Origin: Micromonospora gifhornensis
Lineage (GTDB): Bacteria > Actinomycetota > Actinomycetes > Mycobacteriales > Micromonosporaceae
Assembly: GCF_016863515.1 (NCBI RefSeq)
Contig: NZ_BOPA01000010.1
Coordinates: forward strand, 62,001 to 126,000
Length of the DNA: 64,000 bases
Direction: 5' to 3'
Part shown: in pieces, positions 9,339 to 16,492 of the stretch
Layout: the number at the start of each line of letters is the position of its first letter
Numbering within the stretch: the first letter of the stretch is position 1
Notes under the pieces: generated by a model
What the model saw: the letters and a program-made list of their open reading frames with translations, nothing else
What the model was told of the DNA's origin: nothing
Databases searched by the model: none
Position numbers and translations under genes: made by a program

Positions 9339-10036
9339 GCACCAACGACCCAGCGGCCAGCCCCCCGCAGCGGGGGCTGGCCGCCTCCTCAACCGAACCC
9401 GACGACACCCTCGACTACATCGCCGCACGGCTGGTCAACGGCCGGCTGACCGGCCGACCGGTCGAGGAGATCATCGACCTCGCCCGCATCGAAAAGGCGG
9501 TCCGCGAGATCCTCATCGCGGTCGGCGAGAACCCCGACCGGGACGGGCTCCAGCAGACCCCGGCCCGGGTGGCCCGCGCCTACGCCGAACTCTTCGCCGG
9601 CCTGCGGGTCGACCCGGCCACGGTGCTCACCACCACCTTCGAGGCCAACCACGAGGAACTCGTGCTGGTCCGGGACATCGACGTGATGAGCCTCTGCGAG
9701 CACCACCTCCTGCCGTTCCGGGGCAGCGCCCACATCGGCTACATCCCCGGCCCGGACGGGCGGATCACCGGCCTGTCCAAGCTGGCCCGGCTGGTCGAGG
9801 TGTACGCCCGTCGCCCGCAGGTGCAGGAACGGCTCACCTCGCAGATCGCGGACCTGCTGATGGACCGACTCGCGCCGCGCGGGGTGGTGGTCGTCCTGGA
9901 ATGCGAGCACATGTGCATGGCCATGCGCGGCATCCAGAAGTCCGGCGCCAAGACGATCACCTCGGCGGTGCGTGGCACCCTGCAACGGGACGCCAAGTCC
10001 CGTGCCGAGGCGATGGCGCTCATCCACCCCCGCTGA
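9335..10036 (+). CDS. folE: GTP cyclohydrolase I, probably starting at CTG
   Basis: GTP cyclohydrolase I converts GTP to dihydroneopterin triphosphate, the first step of folate synthesis. [13 protein letters not shown] and [12 protein letters not shown] supply the zinc Cys/His ligands, and [24 protein letters not shown] is classic FolE. Conserved family sequence already begins near [20 protein letters not shown] (about 9488), yet the first canonical start in frame is a GTG at 9569, which would cut off this conserved region. Upstream the frame stays open with no ATG, GTG or TTG. The CTG at 9335 overlaps the ftsH stop (CTGA), mimicking ATGA coupling, and gives 233 residues. The start is therefore uncertain; another non-AUG start after the hairpin is possible. 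Confidence 0.85.
   Translation: MSTNDPAASPPQRGLAASSTEPDDTLDYIAARLVNGRLTGRPVEEIIDLARIEKAVREILIAVGENPDRDGLQQTPARVARAYAELFAGLRVDPATVLTTTFEANHEELVLVRDIDVMSLCEHHLLPFRGSAHIGYIPGPDGRITGLSKLARLVEVYARRPQVQERLTSQIADLLMDRLAPRGVVVVLECEHMCMAMRGIQKSGAKTITSAVRGTLQRDAKSRAEAMALIHPR
9355..9382. terminator. Strong hairpin after ftsH, inside the presumed folE 5' coding region
   Basis: A perfect 11-bp stem (GGCCAGCCCCC 9355-9365, GGGGGCTGGCC 9372-9382) has a 6-nt loop and starts 17 nt after the ftsH stop. It looks like an actinobacterial terminator without a T-run. It lies within the open frame of folE, so it could also attenuate read-through or control folE translation. Confidence 0.5.
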
Positions 10037-10047
10037 CCGGTCTCCTT

Positions 10048-10079
10048 CGCTGACTGGCCTTCTACGCTGACTGGCCTTC
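10048..10079. repeat. 15-bp direct repeat downstream of folE
   Basis: CGCTGACTGGCCTTC occurs exactly at 10048-10062 and 10065-10079 (17-bp period), with a degenerate third copy just before (from 10031). It fills the gap between the convergent folE and the minus-strand membrane-protein gene. Function unknown. Confidence 0.6.
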
Positions 10080-10122
10080 GCCGATGATGGGCCGACGCTG
10101 CTCTGTGGGCGGTGGCGGCCGG

Positions 10123-10839
10123 TCAGGTGGCCAGCATGGCCAGGACGATTCCGGCGGTGGCGACCACCGCCGGAATCAGGCAGGCCAGGGCACCGAACCG
10201 GGGAGTCCGGTCGACCCGCTCCCCGGGCCGCGACGGGAACAGCCGCCCCACCGCCAGCCACCCCGCCCCGAAGGCGACCGCCGGGCCGGGCAGCCCCACC
10301 ACCAGAGCCAGGATGGTCACCGGACCGGTGCCGGCGGCCAGGTAGATCGCGATCAGCAGCAACGGAACCAGCAGCCCCAGCGGGCCGTACACCAGCAGGT
10401 TGCGCGGGCGAGGCGACAAGTGCGCCACCCGCGACAGGCCACGCGCGGCGAGGATGTCGTCGACCCCGTACGCCCACCGCCGGGCCTCCCGCAACGAGGC
10501 GAGCACCGCCGCCGGGCCACCGGACATCGACCGGGTCGCCTCCGACAGTTCCGGCGGAGTCGGTGCCAGCGAGATCGGCGGTACGCCCAGCTCACACAGC
10601 CGGGCCTCCTGGGCAGCCAAGCGGGTGCGTACCGTGACCAGCTCGTCCCGGGCCGCCTGGACCGTGCGCGCCTGCTCGCTCGCGGCGGTCGCCGCGTCGC
10701 GGCGTACCCCGTCGAGTTGGCGGGCGGCGGCCAGATAGTCCGCCCACGCCGTCGGCAGCGACTCCTCGGACGTCGGTGCGGCGGCCGTCCGCTGTCGACC
10801 GGGACGCACGGGCGTGGTCCCCGCCTGGCTGATCGTCAT
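10123..10839 (-). CDS. Coiled-coil membrane protein, last gene of the secretion-like locus
   Basis: This 238-residue protein has no family that I recognise. The N-terminal half is Ala/Arg/Glu-rich and probably a coiled coil (about residues 35-85). After a linker come three to four membrane helices (GPLGLLVPLLLIAIYLAAG, ILALVVGLPGPAVAFGAGWLAV, LACLIPAVVATAGIVLAML). Its ATG overlaps the stop of the FtsK-like gene by four bases (ATGA), so it is translationally coupled to it and is probably its membrane partner. It converges with folE. Confidence 0.7.
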   Translation of the reverse strand: MTISQAGTTPVRPGRQRTAAAPTSEESLPTAWADYLAAARQLDGVRRDAATAASEQARTVQAARDELVTVRTRLAAQEARLCELGVPPISLAPTPPELSEATRSMSGGPAAVLASLREARRWAYGVDDILAARGLSRVAHLSPRPRNLLVYGPLGLLVPLLLIAIYLAAGTGPVTILALVVGLPGPAVAFGAGWLAVGRLFPSRPGERVDRTPRFGALACLIPAVVATAGIVLAMLAT

Positions 10840-13451
10840 GCCTGCTTCCCGCCCTCCGGCACGTCGTACGGCACCAGCACGACCCCCTGCTCATCCGGGC
10901 CGTCCCAGAGCACCACCCGATCGGGGCGCGGCCGCCACTCCACCGGCCGGCCGAAGACCGGCGTGAGCTGAGCACCCGGCACACCCGCCACCGCCACGGC
11001 GGTCAGCTTGTCGACCGTCTCCTCGGCAGCGATCAGCGCCGCGAACGACGGCACCGTACGCCACCAGCCCAGCAGATGCTGCCCGGCCGGCGGCCCCTCG
11101 CGCAGCACCATCCGCAGTCGAGCCGGCGGCAGGTCCTCCGCCGGCGCCACGTCCAGCCCGAACACCACCAGGTAGGCCGGCGCCCCGGCGTCCAGCACGG
11201 CCACCAACCCGGCCAGGTCGACCGTCTCGACCGGATGCCTCGCGGCCAACTCAGTGGCCAGCGCGTCGGCCAAAGGCCGAGCCTCGACATCCGGTACGGC
11301 GATCACGAAGCGCGCCGTTCCCGGCGGATGGTGAGCTGCGGTGCTGCGGGCGGCCACGGAGAGCAGCCGGCTGCCGTCGGGTCGAGGACCAAGCACCGCG
11401 AGGTTCCGACCGGCGGCCGGCCCGAACGGCACCGCCGCCGTGGTCCGCGCGACATCCACCGCCCGCCCCAACAGCGCCGCCGGCGCCAACGACCGTCCGG
11501 CAAGGGCCGACCGGTAGCGAGGATCATTGCCCAACTGCGGACGGGCGTAGCCGGCGAAGACCACCGGCGGGACGGCACCCTCCGTACGGGCCGACCAGAG
11601 CCGGTGCCGTAGCCCCTCCACTACCTCCGGTTCGTCCTGCGGATCAGGGAACCGGATCATCCGCTCGTGTCCGCGGATCGCACCCCGTGGCCCACCCAGA
11701 CCACCGGCGGTGTTGACGACCGCGCTGCCCGCCGGGAGCCCGGCCGCCGAATCGTTCGTCGGCTCCAGCACCGCTCCGCCCCCGGGCAACGCCACCCGGA
11801 CCGGGAACTGGCCGAGCAGCGAATCACGCTGCCCGCCCTCGGTGCGTACGCCCAGGCCCAGATCGGCCTCACCGGCGAGGACCAGGTGCACGCCGTGCAA
11901 CCGACCGGTCCTGGTCAAGGTGTCCAGCCGGGCGGCGGCGTCGACGGTCAGCCGATCCCGTTCGGCGAACAGCAGGGGCAGATTGTCCACCACGCACACG
12001 ATGCGGGGCAGCCGCTGATGCTGGCGCAACTCCGCGAACCGCTGCCCGCCCGCGCGGGCGGAAGCCTCGGCCCGTCGCTGGACCTCGGCAGTCAGCTGGT
12101 CGAACAGGTCGAGCAGGTACTCCCGATCGGCAGCCATCGCCGCCGCCCGCACCTGCGGAACCCAGGACCTGTCGCGCTCGGTCTGGAGGAACTCCGCGAA
12201 CGACTCGCCCTCGCCGAGATCGGCCAGGTACAACGACAACTCGTCCGGGCCGTACCGGGCGGTGAGACCGAGCAGCGCGGTGGTCAGAAACGTCGACCGG
12301 CAGGCCCGTGACCGGCCACTGACCAGCCAGTGTGGCGTCAACTCGGTGAAGCCGAGCGACACCGCCCGGCCACCGGCGTCACCGACCGTGGTGCTCATCC
12401 CCTCGGTCGCGTCCGCCTGCCACACCTCGTCCTCACCCGAGGGCAGCAGGCTCGCCAGGGACAGCCGGGTGCCGGCCTCGACCTGCGCGGCGAGCCGCCG
12501 ACACACCTCCTCCACCAGCCCGGCCGGTGGGTCCGGCTCGACGAACACCGGCGAGTTCAACCCGCCGTCGGAGCCGGCTGCGGCGAAGGCGGCGCCGGGC
12601 GCGTCGCCCAGCAACGCGTACCCGGTGCGCATCGCCAGTGCCGTGGCCCGGGGCAGCGGAGCCTGGTCCACAGTCGGCCACCCCGCCACCACCAGGTGCA
12701 ACCCGGCGGCCGGCCCCTGCTCGGCCAGGGACTCGATCCGGGCCAACTCGTCGTTTCCGGTGGGCTCGGGTAGCCCGGCGAGCACCAGCAGCAGCAACCG
12801 GTCATGTCGGCGTGGCCCGGTAGAGCCCGGCGTCACCCACCGCTCCGCCTCGTCGAGCAGGGCACGCAGCCCTGCGACATCCCGGGCCGGCGGCGACAGC
12901 AGCCCGGCGTCACCGAGCGCCCCGAACGGCGCCAGCACGTCACCGGTCGGATCCACCGCCCGTACCAGCAGCGTCCCGGCCGGTGTCGCGGCCACCAGCC
13001 GCAGCATCAACCCCCGCAACATGCAGGCCACCCGTGGGTCCTGCGCGTCGGTGTCCACCGTCAGGTGGCCGGTGCCGAGCAGCGGAACCAGGGCGGGGAA
13101 GCGGGCATCGTCCAACGGCGCGGCAGTGCCGACCCGGACGAAGGGCGGCGGAGCTTCCCCGGCACGGGTCGTCGACTCGATGCCGTCCAGTGGGTTGCCC
13201 GCCCAGCCCGGTGCGAGTACGGCGGCAGCGGTACGCAACCGTTCGGCCAGGGCGTACTGGCGGCGCTGGTCCGCTGGGGCTGGGCGTGTGTCGTCAAGAC
13301 TGGTGGCCGCGGCCGCGACCGTCGCGGCGGCCCGACGGTGCAACGCGGCGGCACGTAGGGCCCGTACCTTCGGACCGCCCACCGCGTTCACCTCCTCCCG
13401 CCCGAGGTCGGCACCCACCCGGCCGAGCAGAGACGACGGTATCCCAGCCAC
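10836..13451 (-). CDS. FtsK/SpoIIIE-like protein with degenerate Walker motifs (predicted pseudo-ATPase)
   Basis: An 871-residue soluble protein that follows the FtsK/EccC-like fold: an N-terminal helical region, a module around LVPLLGTGHLTVDTDAQDPR (about 120-330), and a second module opening with LTPHWLVSGRS (about 370). In the second module the P-loop reads GRSRACRST instead of GxxxxGK[ST], so the catalytic Lys is Arg and its Gly is Cys. The Walker B strand reads VCVVDN, with Asn replacing the catalytic Glu. Flanking family segments (GPDELSLYLADLGEGESFAEF) are well kept. It is therefore probably a non-hydrolysing scaffold or adaptor. The GTG at 13451 has a GAGG site upstream. It ends in a 4-bp overlap with the next membrane-protein gene. 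Confidence 0.75.
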   Translation of the reverse strand: MAGIPSSLLGRVGADLGREEVNAVGGPKVRALRAAALHRRAAATVAAAATSLDDTRPAPADQRRQYALAERLRTAAAVLAPGWAGNPLDGIESTTRAGEAPPPFVRVGTAAPLDDARFPALVPLLGTGHLTVDTDAQDPRVACMLRGLMLRLVAATPAGTLLVRAVDPTGDVLAPFGALGDAGLLSPPARDVAGLRALLDEAERWVTPGSTGPRRHDRLLLLVLAGLPEPTGNDELARIESLAEQGPAAGLHLVVAGWPTVDQAPLPRATALAMRTGYALLGDAPGAAFAAAGSDGGLNSPVFVEPDPPAGLVEEVCRRLAAQVEAGTRLSLASLLPSGEDEVWQADATEGMSTTVGDAGGRAVSLGFTELTPHWLVSGRSRACRSTFLTTALLGLTARYGPDELSLYLADLGEGESFAEFLQTERDRSWVPQVRAAAMAADREYLLDLFDQLTAEVQRRAEASARAGGQRFAELRQHQRLPRIVCVVDNLPLLFAERDRLTVDAAARLDTLTRTGRLHGVHLVLAGEADLGLGVRTEGGQRDSLLGQFPVRVALPGGGAVLEPTNDSAAGLPAGSAVVNTAGGLGGPRGAIRGHERMIRFPDPQDEPEVVEGLRHRLWSARTEGAVPPVVFAGYARPQLGNDPRYRSALAGRSLAPAALLGRAVDVARTTAAVPFGPAAGRNLAVLGPRPDGSRLLSVAARSTAAHHPPGTARFVIAVPDVEARPLADALATELAARHPVETVDLAGLVAVLDAGAPAYLVVFGLDVAPAEDLPPARLRMVLREGPPAGQHLLGWWRTVPSFAALIAAEETVDKLTAVAVAGVPGAQLTPVFGRPVEWRPRPDRVVLWDGPDEQGVVLVPYDVPEGGKQA

Positions 13452-13582
13452 CGCCGGACCTCTGGGACGCGTGCCGGTGCTGCGCCGGTGTTGTCGTGAA
13501 TCTCACCGGTCGGCAGGGGTCCGTCACGATCTGCTGAATCTGGGGCATTGGGTCCACAGCCTCCAGCCGATAGCCTCAGGGA

Positions 13583-14152
13583 GTGGAATCAGTGCCGCCC
13601 CCCGCCGGTTCCCAGGTCTCCCGCGTACCGGCGCAACGGACCCCGCCAGAGGAGCTGGCACCGCCTACCATCGCGCCAGCACCACAGCGACCGCGTCGGC
13701 GGGTCCGTACGGTGCTGGCGGTGGTCGCCGGGGTGCTCGCGGCGATGTGTCTGGGCGGCGGCGTCGTCGGCTACCTCGTCTACGACCGCGCCACCACCCC
13801 CGACCGCAGCGCGCCCGACGTCGCGGTGGACAACTATTTGCGCGCGTTCTTGGTCGACCGAAATGATGTCCGGGCCGACCTCTTCACATGCGAAGGTGCG
13901 TCCGATCTCTCGGCCATCCATCAACTGCGAGATGAAATTCTTCAGCGAGAGGCGAACTTTGGTGTTGTCGTGAGAGTCAGCTGGGGAACCCTGTTTCAGT
14001 CGGACACAGCGGGGCAGCAGTTGGTGACGACCACTCTGACGATCTCAAGCTCTTCCGACGGCATCTCGCGAAGCAGTAGACGGGAAGAGTGGGCATTCGC
14101 GGTCAGCGACACGGCCGCTGGATGGCGTGTCTGCAGCGGGCGCTTGGTCTGA
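13583..14152 (+). CDS. Single-pass membrane protein, unknown function
   Basis: The 189-residue product has a Pro-rich cytoplasmic N-terminus and one membrane helix (VLAVVAGVLAAMCLGGGVVGYLV, about 43-65). An exported domain of about 120 residues begins VDNYLRAFLVDRNDVRADLF and ends in AVSDTAAGWRVCSGRLV, resembling small NTF2-like/DUF4878-type lipoprotein and membrane domains. It is the only plus-strand gene in the secretion-like block and converges with its neighbour, with only 4 bp between stops. Codon use is unusual: from about 13835 many codons end in A or T (AAT, GAA, ATT, CTT, AGA), unlike neighbouring genes, which suggests separate acquisition. Start is GTG at 13583. Confidence 0.7.
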   Translation: MESVPPPAGSQVSRVPAQRTPPEELAPPTIAPAPQRPRRRVRTVLAVVAGVLAAMCLGGGVVGYLVYDRATTPDRSAPDVAVDNYLRAFLVDRNDVRADLFTCEGASDLSAIHQLRDEILQREANFGVVVRVSWGTLFQSDTAGQQLVTTTLTISSSSDGISRSSRREEWAFAVSDTAAGWRVCSGRLV

Positions 14153-14156
14153 GAAC

Positions 14157-14756
14157 TCACTCCACCCACAACAGGTGCACGGGAACCTCCAACGTGGTTG
14201 GTGGCTGGCCGCGCCAGGCCCAGCGGTACCACTCCATCTCCGGCGCGACCCGTACGCAGATGTCGCCCTCGGCACCCGAGTAGGTCTCGGTGACCGCGCG
14301 CAGGTCGCGCTGCTCAACGCCGCCGACCATGTGCACCACCCGACGACCGACCACCGAGTCCGCCTCGAAGACCGGTGTCGGCGGCCGGTGTGCCGGTGCA
14401 TCCAGCGAGACGAGCCGCAGGCCCCCGCCATCCACTGTCGGCGTACTGGCCGCTGAGCCGAGCGTCTCGACCCAGACCCGTTCGATGGGCACCAGCGGAG
14501 CGAAGACCTCCACCTGGTCGGACTCGGCGCGATACCACTCGTGTTCGGGTATGACGGGCACGTAGGTGCGGCTGTTCTGCACCACCTTCTCGTCGGCCCG
14601 CAGGTCACCTCGCCAACCGAGGCCGGGCAGCCCGACCAGCACCCGTTGTCCGCGTAGGTCCACTCGGCCGGCAGCCGGAACGATCTCCACGGGCCGGGGC
14701 GGTTGCGGTGCCCAGTCCGGCTGATCGGCGAACGGGTCCGGTAGTGGCTCGGTCAT
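14157..14756 (-). CDS. Hypothetical soluble protein of the secretion-like operon
   Basis: A 199-residue protein with no recognised domain. It has a Pro-rich N-terminus (PLPDPFADQPDWAPQPPRPV) and then beta-rich sequence with several Trp residues (EHEWYRAESDQVEVFAPL, PEMEWYRWAWRGQPP). The two EWYR motifs about 95 residues apart suggest a duplicated domain. There is no signal peptide or membrane helix. It starts 12 bp after the stop of the M23 hydrolase gene on the same strand, so it is very likely co-transcribed with the T4SS-like genes. No ribosome site is evident. Confidence 0.65.
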   Translation of the reverse strand: MTEPLPDPFADQPDWAPQPPRPVEIVPAAGRVDLRGQRVLVGLPGLGWRGDLRADEKVVQNSRTYVPVIPEHEWYRAESDQVEVFAPLVPIERVWVETLGSAASTPTVDGGGLRLVSLDAPAHRPPTPVFEADSVVGRRVVHMVGGVEQRDLRAVTETYSGAEGDICVRVAPEMEWYRWAWRGQPPTTLEVPVHLLWVE

Positions 14757-14768
14757 GACGGAGAAAGG

Positions 14769-15938
14769 CTACTCCGCGCCCTTGAGCGGAGCACCCTTCG
14801 ACCGCATGAACGGCACCGGGTCGATGGCGCTGCGGCTGCTGCGGTCGCCATCCGTGTGCACCTCGAAGTGCAGGTGCGGACCGGACGAGTTGCCGCTGCT
14901 GCCCACCTCGCCGATCACCTGACCAGCCTCCACGGTCTCCCCTGCGGCGACCCGGGGACGACTCACCATGTGGCAGTAGCGGGTGACGATGCCCTGGGCG
15001 TGCAGGACGTCGACGAACCAACCGCAGCCACCCTTGTTCGGCCAACCGTCCACGTCGCAGCTGAGCCTGCCTCGCCAGTCCGGATCGCAGCGGGAGACCA
15101 GGACCCGACCGGTGGCCGCGACCCGGATGAGGGTGCCCTTCGGTGCGGCGATGTCCACCCCGTTGTGACCGGGCCGGCTCGCCGTGCGGAAACCGGAGCC
15201 GACGCCACCCGGAATCGGTGCGGTCCAGCCGGAGGCGGCGATTTCACCCGACGCGGCCGCGTCACACACCTCCTGCCCGGCGATCAGGGCGGTCCGGGCC
15301 GCGCCACCGGCCAATGCGTCCACGATCCGGGCGGCGAGCTCCTCGTGCTTGGCGTACGCGTCGGGAAAGGCGCTGATCTGCACGCGTTGGGCGGCCACGG
15401 TGAGCGGGAGCTTCTGCCAGTCGGGCAGGTCCACCAGCTTCTCGTAGAACTTCCGAGAGGCGTACTCGGGATTCATCCGCTGCGCGACGGTGCCCCACGA
15501 CGCGCGTTGCTGGAACAGCCCCACCGAGTCGTGGTCGGCGCCGATACCCTCGTGCGGGATGTCCTGGGACTCGGCGACCGTGCGGTTGGCCAGGTTGAGC
15601 AGCCGGGACTCCTGCATGGCGGTCGCCACCGCGATCACCCAGCCACGGGCCGGCACCTTCATGTCCTGGCCGACCTTGATGATCACTGCGGCGTTGCGGA
15701 GTTGGCGTTCCCCGTACTGCGGGATCCGGGGCATCTTGCCGGTCACTTCGACCGTGAAGTCTCCGGTGCATTCCAGGCTCGCCGGCGTGATCTGTTCGGC
15801 CGCGTCGCCGCCCAACTCGGTCAGGAAGAAGGCACCGGCACCCCCGGTGCAGCACAGGAACGCCAGCGTCGCGGTGAGTGCGGCGGCCAACGCGCCGATC
15901 CGCACCGGTCGGCGGCGGGAAGGATTCGCATCGGTCAT
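14769..15938 (-). CDS. Secreted wall hydrolase: transglycosylase-like domain plus M23 peptidase
   Basis: The 389-residue protein has a signal or anchor helix (ALAAALTATLAFLCCTGGAGA). A lysozyme/SLT-like region follows (about 100-225: VIAVATAMQESRLLNL, HDSVGLFQQRASWGT, with a likely catalytic Glu). A C-terminal LytM/M23 endopeptidase domain completes it (about 255-380: GHNGVDIAAPKGTLIRV and PHLHFEVHTDG carry the zinc His/Asp ligands). It resembles VirB1/TcpG-type hydrolases that open peptidoglycan for type IV secretion assembly. The ATG at 15938 overlaps the VirB8-like stop (ATGA), so it is translationally coupled to the secretion genes. Confidence 0.85.
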   Translation of the reverse strand: MTDANPSRRRPVRIGALAAALTATLAFLCCTGGAGAFFLTELGGDAAEQITPASLECTGDFTVEVTGKMPRIPQYGERQLRNAAVIIKVGQDMKVPARGWVIAVATAMQESRLLNLANRTVAESQDIPHEGIGADHDSVGLFQQRASWGTVAQRMNPEYASRKFYEKLVDLPDWQKLPLTVAAQRVQISAFPDAYAKHEELAARIVDALAGGAARTALIAGQEVCDAAASGEIAASGWTAPIPGGVGSGFRTASRPGHNGVDIAAPKGTLIRVAATGRVLVSRCDPDWRGRLSCDVDGWPNKGGCGWFVDVLHAQGIVTRYCHMVSRPRVAAGETVEAGQVIGEVGSSGNSSGPHLHFEVHTDGDRSSRSAIDPVPFMRSKGAPLKGAE

Positions 15939-16492
15939 GACCGCTCCCAGTCCACGGCGTCCACCAGCCACCGCCCCTGCGGCGCTACCAGTTCGAGTCG
16001 GAGGCGTCCGCTGTCGAGCGCGATCAGCGCCTCCACGAAGGTCTCGCTCCGCGGCCGGATGGTCACTTCCTCAGTCACCTCACCAGCCGGAACGCCGGCC
16101 GGATCGGCACCAGCGAGCTTGTCCATCAGGGTGGCGGTGGAGAGCGGACGGAGGCCCTCGTGCCAGTCCTCGGCGGTCAGGCCCGATCCGCCGAGCCAGG
16201 CCGCCACGAAACGTTTCGCGACCTGTTCCGGTTTCGCCTCGCCAGGGCTGGTCACCGGGGTCGGAGTGGTGGTGGTCGAGATCGCACCGTCGTCACCGGC
16301 GGTCGGATGCACCGTGGTGATCGGCTCGGACGGCCGGTTGCTCAAACCGGTCGTCGGGTCGGCAGGGCCGGCGACCAGCCGGGCCGCACCGACCACGCCG
16401 AGCACCAGTACGGCAATGCCGAGGGCGACCCCGAGTCGGGAGCGCAGCAGCCGAGTGACCAGGAATTCGATGACCCGCCGCACTGCGGTCAC
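15935..16492 (-). CDS. VirB8/TcpC-like bitopic membrane protein
   Basis: The 185-residue protein has a short cytoplasmic N-terminus, one membrane helix (GVALGIAVLVLGVVGAARLV, about 20-40) and a Thr/Pro-rich linker. An extracytoplasmic alpha/beta domain follows (about 85-185: EQVAKRFVAAWLG ... GRWLVDAVDWERS). This is the layout of VirB8/TcpC/TraM scaffolds, whose exported part has an NTF2-like fold; the match is by architecture and position, not by a diagnostic motif. The gene overlaps both the VirB6-like and the hydrolase gene by 4 bp. Confidence 0.65.
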   Translation of the reverse strand: MTAVRRVIEFLVTRLLRSRLGVALGIAVLVLGVVGAARLVAGPADPTTGLSNRPSEPITTVHPTAGDDGAISTTTTPTPVTSPGEAKPEQVAKRFVAAWLGGSGLTAEDWHEGLRPLSTATLMDKLAGADPAGVPAGEVTEEVTIRPRSETFVEALIALDSGRLRLELVAPQGRWLVDAVDWERS

